From the IMG/VR virus record IMGVR_UViG_3300044641_004149, positions 1 through 39,234 of that record: a stretch of 39,234 nucleotides of DNA. One strand, given 5' to 3'. Source of the stretch: a virus. Shown piece by piece: positions 23,565-32,184 of the stretch; the first letter of the stretch is position 1; each line of letters starts with the position of its first letter. The notes under the pieces were generated by a model. That model saw only the letters and a list, made by a program, of their open reading frames with translations. It did not search any database and had not been told where the DNA came from. The position numbers were made by a program, and so were the translations under genes.

Positions 23565-24875
23565 ATGGCAGACACAAAAATCACGGCCCTAGCGGCTATC
23601 ACCACGGTTGATCCGGCAGCGGACGTGCTGCCGATTGTCGACATCTCGGACACGTCCATGGCGGCCTCTGGCACGACCAAAAAGATCACCAGCAACCAGA
23701 TCCTGGGAGCAGGCGGCACCGCCACCCTCGCCTCCGCCACCATCACCGGCGATCTGACGGTGGATACCTCTACGCTGAAGGTTGATTCGACGAACAATCG
23801 GGTGGGTATTGGTACGGCGAGTCCGGCGACTCGCTTTGTTGTGAGCGGAGGCAGAACAGGATTATTTAGCGGAGATGTGTTCAGTCTGGCTCTTGCCCAA
23901 ACAACCGGACAGGCAAATTATCTTTATCTCGGAACCGATGCGTCTGGAACGTTGTTAGTATCTGAATCTTCTGGAAACTCTGTGATGACGTTGAGTCAAT
24001 CCGGTGTTTGCAACTGGCTCGACGGCGCAGGCGGCACTCGGATGACCCTCAACGCCAATGGACTCGGCATCGGAGTTACGCCGAGTGCTCAACTTGCTTC
24101 TTATAAGTCTTTTCAGTTTGGTATTGGTGGCAATCTAATTGGGCGTTCTGATAATTCAGGAATTGAACTTAGTTCTAACTCTTATCGAAACTCTGGTGGT
24201 AATTACATTTACCTAAACACAGCCACTGCTGCTTCTTACCGCCAATACTCAGGAGGCCACGAATGGCACAACGCTCCCTCCGGCACCGCTGGCACCGCCA
24301 TCACCTTCACCCAAGCCATGACGCTGGATGCGTCGGGGAATTTGCTGGTGGGGACGACTGGAACAGTTGTTTCTTCCGATTCTCGTTTTCGAGTATCCGC
24401 TACGGCTGTCCCTGCGGTGGATGCCAAAACTACTGCTGCAACACAAGCGGTTGTGGATGAGTGGAACTCCGACACTTCTGGCGACAACCTATTCAATCGG
24501 TTTTGGACTGAATCTTCCCCCATCGCCTTTCGTGGATCAATCAGTTACAATCGAGCCGGTGGACTCGTTGCATATAACACGACATCCGACTATCGCGCAA
24601 AGGACATTATTGGACCTGTTTCTAACAGCGGCTCGCTCATTGATTCGCTGAAGGTCTATGTTGGAAAGATGAAGGGAGCGACGATTGAGCGTCCGATGCT
24701 GATCGCGCACGAACTTCAGGAAGTCGCTCCGTATGCTGTGAGCGGTGAGAAGGATGCGGTCGATGCTGATGGAAAACCGAAATATCAGCAGATGGATGCT
24801 TCCGCTTTGGTTCCGCTGTTGATCGCCGAAATCAAATCGCTCCGCGCTCGCGTTCAAACCCTCGAAACCCGCTAA
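23565..24875 (+). CDS. Tail fibre with C-terminal S74 intramolecular chaperone
   Basis: 436 residues. The N-terminus (MADTKITALAAITTVDPAAD) is the standard start of phage fibres that attach to the virion. The middle holds GIGTASPATRF and similar fibre repeats. The last ~100 residues form a Peptidase_S74 chaperone: SDYRAKDIIGP, LIAHELQEVAPYAVSGEKDA and ALVPLLIAEIKSLRARVQTL, ending in a coiled coil. This domain folds the trimer and then cuts itself off. DNA from about 23820 to 24240 is clearly more AT-rich than either end, which suggests an exchanged receptor-binding middle. Confidence 0.85.
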   Translation: MADTKITALAAITTVDPAADVLPIVDISDTSMAASGTTKKITSNQILGAGGTATLASATITGDLTVDTSTLKVDSTNNRVGIGTASPATRFVVSGGRTGLFSGDVFSLALAQTTGQANYLYLGTDASGTLLVSESSGNSVMTLSQSGVCNWLDGAGGTRMTLNANGLGIGVTPSAQLASYKSFQFGIGGNLIGRSDNSGIELSSNSYRNSGGNYIYLNTATAASYRQYSGGHEWHNAPSGTAGTAITFTQAMTLDASGNLLVGTTGTVVSSDSRFRVSATAVPAVDAKTTAATQAVVDEWNSDTSGDNLFNRFWTESSPIAFRGSISYNRAGGLVAYNTTSDYRAKDIIGPVSNSGSLIDSLKVYVGKMKGATIERPMLIAHELQEVAPYAVSGEKDAVDADGKPKYQQMDASALVPLLIAEIKSLRARVQTLETR

Positions 24876-24878
24876 TTT

Positions 24879-25247
24879 ATGACCATCCTCTGGCTCATCG
24901 AACGCCTCTTAGTCAAACCGACCGAAGGCTCCAACACGGACGTTGTGATTACCGCCGACTGGCGTTGCAACGGCACCGACGAAACCTACAGCGGCACCTG
25001 CTACGGCTCCTGCTCATTCGCTCCTCCGAGTGGTAGCTTCACTCCTTATGCCGATCTGACCGAGCAGCAGGTGCTGGACTGGTGCTTCGCAAACGGAGTC
25101 GATCAGAGCGCGATTGAGGCTAACGTCACCGCGCAGATCCAAAACCAGATCGACCCGCCGGTTGTAAGTCTGCCGCTGCCGTGGGTTCCGCCAGTGCCGG
25201 TTGTTGTTGCCGAGCCTGAGGTTGTTGCCGATGCTCCCGCCGCATGA
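24879..25247 (+). CDS. Fibre-adjacent protein, DUF7936-like
   Basis: 122 residues. ADWRCNGTDETYSGTCYGSC and YADLTEQQVLDWCFANGVD match a small protein that often follows phage fibre genes (I recall it as DUF7936). The end is Pro/Val-rich (LPWVPPVPVVVAEPEVVAD). It may assist or cap the fibre; function not established. Confidence 0.65.
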   Translation: MTILWLIERLLVKPTEGSNTDVVITADWRCNGTDETYSGTCYGSCSFAPPSGSFTPYADLTEQQVLDWCFANGVDQSAIEANVTAQIQNQIDPPVVSLPLPWVPPVPVVVAEPEVVADAPAA

Positions 25248-25396
25248 TCAAGATCGAACTCACTCCCCAGCAGTTCAACCAACTCTATGAGCTGCTCGTC
25301 ATTGGAATGAAGGCCGGCAACGTGACCAACATGAAGGTCGGCCTTCCTCTGGTGGAACTCCTCGAAGCAGCAGCAGCCCAACACAAGCCCGAGTAG
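25244..25396 (+). CDS. Very small helical protein
   Basis: 50 residues, ATGA overlap. IELTPQQFNQLYELLVIGMK and VGLPLVELLEAAAAQ look like two amphipathic helices. Common small ORF before lysis genes; not recognised. Confidence 0.55.
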   Translation: MIKIELTPQQFNQLYELLVIGMKAGNVTNMKVGLPLVELLEAAAAQHKPE

Positions 25397-25399
25397 GAC

Positions 25400-25570
25400 A
25401 TGACCAACGATTCATCGACCAACGCCGTCACTGTAGCAATGAGCGCAGCCGCTGGCCTGACCGCTGCATCGTTGGCCCCTATCCTCACCCAGTGGGTCCA
25501 GCTAGGAACCGCCGTGCTGGGGTTCCTATGCATGGCCTACGGCACCTACAAACTGTTTTTCGGAAAATGA
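25400..25570 (+). CDS. Holin-like small membrane protein
   Basis: 56 residues. One or two hydrophobic stretches (AAGLTAASLAPIL and LGTAVLGFLCMAYGTYKLFF) and a short basic end. It is directly before a second holin-like gene with which it overlaps by four bases, so the two could act as holin and antiholin. Confidence 0.6.
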   Translation: MTNDSSTNAVTVAMSAAAGLTAASLAPILTQWVQLGTAVLGFLCMAYGTYKLFFGK

Positions 25571-25749
25571 ATCCCAACATCGCATCCCTCATCCGCCACG
25601 GCCTCACCGCCGCCGGCGGTTTTGTCATCGCCCGCGGCCTCGCTTCCTCCGAGCAGATCACCGAGCTGGTTGGGGCTCTGCTGTCGCTGGCCAGCGTCGG
25701 CTGGTCCATCAAGAGCAACCTCAAGAAGCCTGCCGATCCGAAGCAGTGA
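25567..25749 (+). CDS. Pam3-gp28-like holin
   Basis: 60 residues. LIRHGLTAAGGFVIARGLAS and ELVGALLSLASVGWSIKSNL fit a short holin family that I know as Pam3-gp28 type: one hydrophobic hairpin with a conserved RH at the front. It would form the membrane pores that start lysis. It is followed by spanin-like genes in overlap. Confidence 0.65.
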   Translation: MNPNIASLIRHGLTAAGGFVIARGLASSEQITELVGALLSLASVGWSIKSNLKKPADPKQ

Positions 25750-25919
25750 ACTGGATCTACCAGATCCTGAAGGCCCTGCTCGATTGGTTTCGCGAGACCC
25801 CACCCACCGATATCCAACATGGAAAAGCTCCCGAGGCTCTCAAAGACGATCTGGCTGATCGCATTGCTGGACTGCCTCGGCTGCCAGATGACGAAGGTGG
25901 TCCTGGTCCCTTCCGGTGA
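25746..25919 (+). CDS. Possible inner-membrane spanin-like protein
   Basis: 57 residues from a GTG overlapping the holin stop. It begins with an amphipathic or weakly hydrophobic helix (NWIYQILKALLDWF) and continues as a charged, Pro-rich stretch. More than half of it overlaps, in another frame, the lipoprotein-like gene that starts at 25819, the arrangement of Rz/Rz1 spanins. It is shorter than usual inner spanins, so it may be another lysis accessory. Confidence 0.5.
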   Translation: MNWIYQILKALLDWFRETPPTDIQHGKAPEALKDDLADRIAGLPRLPDDEGGPGPFR

Positions 25920-26040
25920 TCCCGTGATGCTCGCCAAGCCCACCAAGGCCAGCGTGTACGGATTCGACAAAGACAAGAAGCTGGTGGGACCGTCGACCGT
26001 GGTTCTTCCTGCGGGTTGGTATGTACTTCCAAAGCAATGA
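25819..26040 (+). CDS. Lipoprotein-like outer spanin candidate
   Basis: 73 residues. A basic start (MEKLPRLSK), a hydrophobic core (TIWLIALLDCLGC) and a Cys at residue 22 after Gly look like a lipoprotein signal, although the -3 position is Cys and so the lipobox is imperfect. The mature part (VVLVPSGDPVMLAKPTKASV) resembles short lysis-linked phage lipoproteins. It overlaps the preceding gene by 101 bases in a different frame. Confidence 0.55.
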   Translation: MEKLPRLSKTIWLIALLDCLGCQMTKVVLVPSGDPVMLAKPTKASVYGFDKDKKLVGPSTVVLPAGWYVLPKQ

Positions 26041-26966
26041 GAACCGTCACCTACGACTACGTCCTGCAACGCGCCTGTGAGCTCACTGGGCGCGTTTTCT
26101 CAACGCTGACCACCGAGGAGTCCAACTTCTTCCGCACGTTTATCTCCATGTCACTGCGGAGCGCCTGGGAGTGCTTCGATTGGCCCGAGCAGACGGTTTA
26201 CCAGCAGGAGTTCTTCGCGCCGACCTATTCCTACTCGGCGACCTACAACGCCGGGGACGTGGTCTACTATCCGGTCGAGGAGAAGTACTACCAGTGGGTC
26301 AACATCACCCCGACTAGTGGCCAAACACCGACCATCAATGGTCCCAAGGGCTCACTCAACTCAATCTATTGGGCCGAGGCTCAACCCAGCTACGGCAACA
26401 ACGACGGCAACTGGGACTTCAGCACCGCCTACACTGTCGGGCAGGTTGTGCTGTACCCGGTGACTCAAGAGCACTACCAGGCCTACGCTGTCCCACCGGC
26501 TGGAACCATCCCCACCAACACCGCCTACTGGGGCGTGCTGAACAAGTTCCTGCGCAACATCTCGCAGACCAACAACCCCGACGGCACGACCAGGGCTGTC
26601 CCCATCGGCGAGACCTTCTCGGTCTGGCCGGGCGACCCCCGCGTGTCCTGGCGCCAGCAGGAGGCCACCTACACCTTCACGGACGACGGCGTGCTGGTCG
26701 GAGATCAGTTGCCCTACGTCTGGCTGGAGTTCCGCAAGACCCCGCCGCTCCTGTCCAGTTCCGCCGAGGCCAGCGCCTACGCTTTCCCCTACCGCTTCTC
26801 GGAGATCTGCGCACTCAAGGCCGCGGGCCAGATGCTGCGGGTCGACGGCAAGATCGACCTGGGCAACCAGTTCTTGGAGTTAGGGGAGGTTGAGCTCACC
26901 AAGGAGATCGACAAGGTGGCACTGCAGGAGAAATATGTGCGCCAGATAATCGTGCCGTCCCGGTGA
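26037..26966 (+). CDS. Head-tail connector (adaptor) with carbohydrate-binding-like inserts
   Basis: 309 residues, ATGA overlap with the spanin-like gene. The first ~60 residues (YDYVLQRACELTGRVFSTLT, SAWECFDWPE) and the C-terminal helical part (AFPYRFSEICALKAAGQMLR) match podovirus connector proteins of the tail tubular A kind. Between them are two copies of a short aromatic module: YNAGDVVYYPVEEKYYQWVN with a later YWAEAQ, and YTVGQVVLYPVTQEHYQAYA with a later NTAYWGVL. Both follow the CBM5/12 chitin-binding pattern. They would face outwards and could hold the virion to glycans. Confidence 0.7.
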   Translation: MRTVTYDYVLQRACELTGRVFSTLTTEESNFFRTFISMSLRSAWECFDWPEQTVYQQEFFAPTYSYSATYNAGDVVYYPVEEKYYQWVNITPTSGQTPTINGPKGSLNSIYWAEAQPSYGNNDGNWDFSTAYTVGQVVLYPVTQEHYQAYAVPPAGTIPTNTAYWGVLNKFLRNISQTNNPDGTTRAVPIGETFSVWPGDPRVSWRQQEATYTFTDDGVLVGDQLPYVWLEFRKTPPLLSSSAEASAYAFPYRFSEICALKAAGQMLRVDGKIDLGNQFLELGEVELTKEIDKVALQEKYVRQIIVPSR

Positions 26967-26967
26967 T

Positions 26968-29799
26968 ATGCCTGACCTGCCTCAAATCGGTGGAATCGAC
27001 GATGGATTCGTTGGAGTGGTATCGCGCATTGACCCTGCGCTGATCCCGGCCTCCTACGTTTCCAACGCCGTCAACCGACGCTTCGAGGACCAGGTCATCA
27101 AGAACCGCTGGGGCATCGTACAGCCCAAGTGGGGCGGTCGATGGTCGAATGGGTCACGTATCGTCACGCTGACCGCCGGCTCCTCGGTAGGTGTGCCCGT
27201 CTCCGGCACCCAGATCCCGGCAAACTCTCAGGTGGTTTGCGACGTCGACGCCAACACCCAGATCTTTTCCAACGGCACGCTTTGTACACTGGACGACAAT
27301 ACCAACGCCACATTCAGCACTGCAGCGTTCAGCTTCTCACCGTCGCCCGCCAACAAAACGGTGCAGTTCTACGGCTCGACCGCTCCCTTCGAGGAGATCC
27401 TAGGCGTCCTGCCCTACCGTGACCCGGACACCGGCGCCAACGCCCTCCTGGTTGCAGTCAATGAGGCTCGGGCCTCCGACGGCGGCCAGGGCAAGGTTTG
27501 GTGCATCCGGCCCAATCAGTCGCCCGTGGAAGTGCCCATGAACGGGCACGACATCTACCTTCCTGTGCGCCTCATCCAGGCCACCAACGGCGTGGTCATG
27601 CTGCGCCCGGGCAATGCCCGGTACTACTTCGACAGCGTCATCGGCATCGTCTACGACTCCATCGACACCGAGGGCGGTGATGCGCTTCTGTGCGAAAGCG
27701 GTGCCCTGCTTTCCCAAGAGGCATCCACCGAGGTCACACTGAACGTGGTTCCTGACCTGGCTACCGGAGACATTGTGAATGTCGGCCAGGTTGGCAATGC
27801 TGCTCCCTTGTGGAATGCATCGCCCGGTTCTGGCCAGGGCTTTCAGCTCTACGTCAACGTGGTCAATCAAGAGGTCTCGCTGCACCTTACTCTCGCTGAT
27901 GCTCGGGCCAAGACCAGCTCGCTGGCACTGAACCCGGAGAACAACGCCCGCTACTACATCGAGCTGGCCAGCAATACGACCGGCTACGACCTGGCGCAGG
28001 ACATCGTCAACAACCTGAACGACGGGATGCCGATCCTGATGCAGAGCACGGCAACCAACCCGTCTGCGCTCGACGCCGGGTTCGACCGTATCCCGTCCAC
28101 TCTTTCGATCAACAGTTCAGACGCTACCGCGGACACCATTGCGGTCTTCAACCACAACTTCATCCCGGGCGATCAGGTCACGCTGACCAACATTGAAAAC
28201 GGTGGAGCCAACGTCACCAACAAGATCTACTACGTCTACCCGGTCGACAACAACACGCTGCGCCTGTTCTCGGGCACGACCGAGGAAACAGACTCGCTGA
28301 ACGACGCCAATCGGGCAGTCATACAGCTCACAACCAGTGGTACGTCGCCCAACATCTCAATCATCGACGTTGTTATCCTTAACCAGGGCTCCGGCTACCT
28401 CTCGGCACCGGTGATCACGGTCAGCGCCACTGGCACGATCACTACGCCAGCAAGTCTGACCACTACGGTCACTGACGGCATTGTCAGTGCAGTCACTATC
28501 GTCAATCCGGGCGCATACTCAAACACCCCCACTGCCTCGGTGGCCATGCCTTCGACCCTGGTGGATGTGACCACGTCCAACATCACCGGCAGCATTAAGC
28601 GCTCGAGTGCTTCCGGTTCCTCGGTGCCTCCTGGCCGCGAGGGACTGTACTTCCAGAACCGCCTGCTGCTGCTCTACGGCAACGACTACCTGGCCGTATC
28701 CGACGTGCTGGACCCGCTGCACTACAGCCCCATCCTGAACGAGTTCAAGTTGAACACCGGGGCGAACGACAAGGTGGTGGCGCTGTACCCGTTCAACGCT
28801 ACCACGCTGCTGGTCTTCAAGGAGCGCTCGGTGCTGGCCGTGGAGAACCTCTACGGCGACCTGTCGACCACCCGTCTGACCGAGATCACCCGGGAGTTCG
28901 GTTGCGTGTCTCAGGCCTCCATCGCGGGCACAGGCTCCGACGTCATCTTCCTCTCCCAACGCGGCATCATCAGCTTGCGCCAAACCGAGTTCGGCATCAG
29001 CCAGTCGGTGGTGGTGCCGTTGTCCGACCAGATTCAGAATCTCGTCGACGACATTGACCAAGCCTACTGGGGCAATACCTGCGCGACCTACTTCGCCAAC
29101 CGCTACATCCTGAGCGTTCCGGTCGAGGGCGGTGACGGCACCAACCAACGCACGCTGGTCTACAACTTCCTGAACAAGGCCTGGGAAGGCTACTGGGAGG
29201 GCTCGTTACTCGTTCCGAAGTACTGGTGCCGCGTGATCGTGGCAGGCACCGATACGCTGTGCTGGGCCGACCAGAGCGGCCTGATCCACCAGTTCGACCC
29301 GCTCGGGCTTGTGGACGTCGACCGCACCGGCGTGCTGACACAGATCAGCACCGAGGTTCGTTTCCGCGGCTACACCGGGGAGGATAACGTCGACCACAAG
29401 CAGTGGACCGACATCCAGTTCGAGCTGGGCAACTGGAACACCCGCTATTCCATCACCGCGCAGTTCGACGGCGTGAATGAGTCCTACGTGGTTGCCACCG
29501 ACCAGACCAAGGACCGCACGGTCTACTACACCTACGGCAGCGGCACCTACAACACGAACAACACCGCCGACAACTTCCTGGCACCGTACCGCGAGGACTA
29601 CTCGGTGACCACCCAGTTTCGCTGCGGCAACAACGGGTGGAAGGCCGGCCTGCACCAGTTCTTCAGCCACAAGGCCCGCCTGCGCAAGCACTCGGCCTCT
29701 GTGCAGCCCCTGATCACCACCGATCAGGGCTCCCTCGACATCTACAGCGCCAAGGTCATCGGAATAGCATTCCGCCTCTACGGCAAGAACGACGTCTAA
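26968..29799 (+). CDS. Tail nozzle (tubular B-like) protein
   Basis: 943 residues. It begins PQIGGIDDGFVGVVSRIDPA and VSNAVNRRFEDQVIKNRWG, the style of large podovirus nozzle or tail-hub proteins that close the tail after the connector. Length, beta-rich composition (LNQGSGYLSAPVITVSATGT, a repeated GYL-AP-ITV type motif) and order after the connector support this. The C-terminal part has many aromatic strands. Which tail-needle or enzymatic domains it may carry cannot be told. Confidence 0.75.
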   Translation: MPDLPQIGGIDDGFVGVVSRIDPALIPASYVSNAVNRRFEDQVIKNRWGIVQPKWGGRWSNGSRIVTLTAGSSVGVPVSGTQIPANSQVVCDVDANTQIFSNGTLCTLDDNTNATFSTAAFSFSPSPANKTVQFYGSTAPFEEILGVLPYRDPDTGANALLVAVNEARASDGGQGKVWCIRPNQSPVEVPMNGHDIYLPVRLIQATNGVVMLRPGNARYYFDSVIGIVYDSIDTEGGDALLCESGALLSQEASTEVTLNVVPDLATGDIVNVGQVGNAAPLWNASPGSGQGFQLYVNVVNQEVSLHLTLADARAKTSSLALNPENNARYYIELASNTTGYDLAQDIVNNLNDGMPILMQSTATNPSALDAGFDRIPSTLSINSSDATADTIAVFNHNFIPGDQVTLTNIENGGANVTNKIYYVYPVDNNTLRLFSGTTEETDSLNDANRAVIQLTTSGTSPNISIIDVVILNQGSGYLSAPVITVSATGTITTPASLTTTVTDGIVSAVTIVNPGAYSNTPTASVAMPSTLVDVTTSNITGSIKRSSASGSSVPPGREGLYFQNRLLLLYGNDYLAVSDVLDPLHYSPILNEFKLNTGANDKVVALYPFNATTLLVFKERSVLAVENLYGDLSTTRLTEITREFGCVSQASIAGTGSDVIFLSQRGIISLRQTEFGISQSVVVPLSDQIQNLVDDIDQAYWGNTCATYFANRYILSVPVEGGDGTNQRTLVYNFLNKAWEGYWEGSLLVPKYWCRVIVAGTDTLCWADQSGLIHQFDPLGLVDVDRTGVLTQISTEVRFRGYTGEDNVDHKQWTDIQFELGNWNTRYSITAQFDGVNESYVVATDQTKDRTVYYTYGSGTYNTNNTADNFLAPYREDYSVTTQFRCGNNGWKAGLHQFFSHKARLRKHSASVQPLITTDQGSLDIYSAKVIGIAFRLYGKNDV

Positions 29800-29805
29800 A
29801 ACACC

Positions 29806-30534
29806 ATGCCACTCTTCGTAAACGTCACCCCAGGCACCACGATCAGCCCGACGACCACGCTGTCGGCCTCGACGCTCAACCTCCTTGGCACGCCCACGGT
29901 GAACATCACCGGCACCATCGACGGCGGCACGCTGACCATTGGCGCCAACTCGGTGAACACCTCGGCAATCCAAGATCTGTCTGTCATCACCAGCAAGATC
30001 GCCGACAACGCTGTCACCAACGCCAAACTGGCGACGATGCCGGCCAATACGATCAAGGGAAACAACACCGGATCGACCGCAACCGCATTGGACCTGACGG
30101 TGGCCAACGTCAAGACCATGCTCTCCCTGGTGCCCGACGAGGTCACCATCGAGACCAGCGGCACAAACATCCGGCTGAAGGACAACTCGGTCACGTCGGC
30201 CAAGCTATCCACGGCCCCGCAGGCCAGCAGTTCGGCCACTCCAAACGTCAACGTCGGAACAAGCCTGACCTGGGATCTGACGCCAGCGACCAACCCGACC
30301 ATCACGCTGACGTTCGGAGCCAACGACGACGGCAAGACCGTGCTGGTGAAGGTGAAACAGACTGCAGCAGGGACGTTGGCCATCACTGCCTGGGCAGCCA
30401 CCGGAAAGACCATCTATTGGCAGGGCGGTGTTACACCGACGCTGACGACCGGAGCAAACAAGGCTGATTTGTTTGTCTTCACCTGCATCGGGTCCAACGT
30501 CTACGGCAAACAGGTAGCCAACTTCGCAGCCTAA
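29806..30534 (+). CDS. Short tail fibre or fibre-like protein
   Basis: 242 residues of repetitive, Thr/Asn/Ala-rich sequence ([40 protein letters not shown]) as in phage fibre shafts, with a beta-rich head at the end ([20 protein letters not shown]). It lies between the nozzle and internal virion genes. The stop shares its last base with the next ATG. Confidence 0.7.
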   Translation: MPLFVNVTPGTTISPTTTLSASTLNLLGTPTVNITGTIDGGTLTIGANSVNTSAIQDLSVITSKIADNAVTNAKLATMPANTIKGNNTGSTATALDLTVANVKTMLSLVPDEVTIETSGTNIRLKDNSVTSAKLSTAPQASSSATPNVNVGTSLTWDLTPATNPTITLTFGANDDGKTVLVKVKQTAAGTLAITAWAATGKTIYWQGGVTPTLTTGANKADLFVFTCIGSNVYGKQVANFAA

Positions 30535-30932
30535 TGCACGCAGCCTGGTTTAACGAGGGAGCAGCGACACCGACCGGCACCACGGTGCCGATCATCTATT
30601 CCAACAGCGCTTCAACTGACCCGCAGAGCCTCGAGGTAATCATCGCGCCAAACTCGACACTGATAACCATCGCCGACCTTTTTGGTAGAACAGTACCAGC
30701 GACAACCACGATCAAGTTCGACGTCAATTCAGAGATCGGATACATCAGGCAAATCCAGAACACGTCAGCGTTCCAGACTTACACGGCTCCGTTCACAATG
30801 ACCTCGGTGTTCCCTGGCGCCGCGTCCTACGTCACGCTGTACATTGCGGCACGCGCCTTTGATACGATCACCGGAGCCTCGCAGCAGAGCGAGATCTACA
30901 TATTCCAAACCCGAGCCCTTCCCCAAGATTGA
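30534..30932 (+). CDS. Small beta-rich virion protein
   Basis: 132 residues, start overlaps the previous stop by one base (TAATG). Beta-rich (SLEVIIAPNSTLITIADLFG, SYVTLYIAARAFDTITGAS). Possibly a fibre head or tail accessory; not recognised. Confidence 0.6.
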   Translation: MHAAWFNEGAATPTGTTVPIIYSNSASTDPQSLEVIIAPNSTLITIADLFGRTVPATTTIKFDVNSEIGYIRQIQNTSAFQTYTAPFTMTSVFPGAASYVTLYIAARAFDTITGASQQSEIYIFQTRALPQD

Positions 30933-31333
30933 TCCCGCAGATCACAGACTACCTTCTGGCCAAGGTGCCCGACAGCTTCAAGGGATGGACCCGCGAGGCA
31001 GTCGAGGACTACGTGATGTTCCACGCGGAGCAGGGCACGCTCAAGATCGCCTGCCAGGACGACCACGTGGTCGCCGTGCTTGTAGGCTGGCGCCAGACGG
31101 GCCCGGAGCCCAAGGCATGGTCCTGGCAGCCCAACGACCCCAATGGCGACCATTGGTACTGGCACCAGTTCGCTGCCGACTGCGCGGTATTCGCCATGGC
31201 AGTGGCGGCTAAGTTCTTTCACGACCGACCGGAGGCTGCAATCCTCCCGGCCATCGGCTATCGCAACGGCAAACTGACCACCTACAAGAAAGGCTCGATG
31301 CCGATCTATAGGATGGCCTCCAAAATGATATGA
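30929..31333 (+). CDS. Conserved hypothetical protein before the internal virion genes
   Basis: 134 residues from a TTG that overlaps the previous stop (TTGA). The pattern DDHVVAVLVGWRQTG, followed by AAILPAIGYRNGKLTTY and MPIYRMASK, is loosely like reduced acetyltransferase-fold proteins seen before internal virion genes, but the acetyl-CoA loop is not clear. Function open. Confidence 0.6.
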   Translation: MIPQITDYLLAKVPDSFKGWTREAVEDYVMFHAEQGTLKIACQDDHVVAVLVGWRQTGPEPKAWSWQPNDPNGDHWYWHQFAADCAVFAMAVAAKFFHDRPEAAILPAIGYRNGKLTTYKKGSMPIYRMASKMI

Positions 31334-32181
31334 CAGTCGAAGCACCTCCAGCACGCAACTACGCTCAGGAAACCCGGGACACACTCCGCAGCCAAATTGA
31401 TTTGGCGCCGGAGAAGTACGCCGCCGAGGCCCAGTTTGCGCCCAAGTATCAGGCGCTGACCATTGATATGCTGAAGCAGGCGACTCCTGAGCTGCTGAAG
31501 CTGTACGAGGAACAGATTGCGCCAGCAATGGGTCGCACCGAGGCCGCAAGCCGTGCCTCATCACGCGCCGGTGACATTGCCGACATTGCCAAGCTCGGGC
31601 CGCAAGCCCGTGCCGCCATCCAGGGCTTTGCCCCTGAGCAAACCCGGATTGCCGACATCCTGGCCCAGAACGCCACGTCCAACCTCCTTGCCGGATCCCG
31701 GCTGACCCCGGAACAGCAGCGCATGGCCCAGCAGCAGGCCCGTGTAGCCTCATCTGCCCGCGGTATGGCCCAAGGCCCGAATGCCGCGCTGCAGGAAGCC
31801 CTGCGCTCCCAGATGATCGGTGCAGGCCTCCAACAGCAGCGACAACAGCAGGCCATGGGCGCACTGCAAGCCGGCCAGGGCGTGTACGGCGACGTGTTCC
31901 AGCAGGTATTGGGTCGCCCGTCTCAGGCCTTTGCAGGCTCTCAGGGCTTCGTAGGCCAAGCCTCGGGCTTCAACCCCGGCCAGCTCTTCAACCCGGAGAG
32001 TGCCTACGCATCCAACATCTACGCAGGCAACCAGCAATCCGTTGGCGCTGCCCGGGCTGCCGGTGCGTCTGCCACGTCAGGACTCATCGGCGGCGGCCTC
32101 GGTGCTTTGGGAAGCATCGGTGGAGGATTGTTCAGTGGTGCCGGCTCTGCCGGTGGTTTCGGGAAACTCTTCGGAGGCTAA
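31330..32181 (+). CDS. Internal virion / ejection protein (B-like)
   Basis: 283 residues, ATGA overlap. Helical, Ala/Gln-rich (QQRMAQQQARVASSARGMAQ) with a hydrophobic Gly-rich end (GLIGGGLGALGSIGGGLFSG). Such proteins are stored in the head and ejected to build a channel across the envelope. Order directly before two larger internal proteins is as in T7-like and related podoviruses. Confidence 0.7.
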   Translation: MTVEAPPARNYAQETRDTLRSQIDLAPEKYAAEAQFAPKYQALTIDMLKQATPELLKLYEEQIAPAMGRTEAASRASSRAGDIADIAKLGPQARAAIQGFAPEQTRIADILAQNATSNLLAGSRLTPEQQRMAQQQARVASSARGMAQGPNAALQEALRSQMIGAGLQQQRQQQAMGALQAGQGVYGDVFQQVLGRPSQAFAGSQGFVGQASGFNPGQLFNPESAYASNIYAGNQQSVGAARAAGASATSGLIGGGLGALGSIGGGLFSGAGSAGGFGKLFGG

Positions 32182-32184
32182 TCT

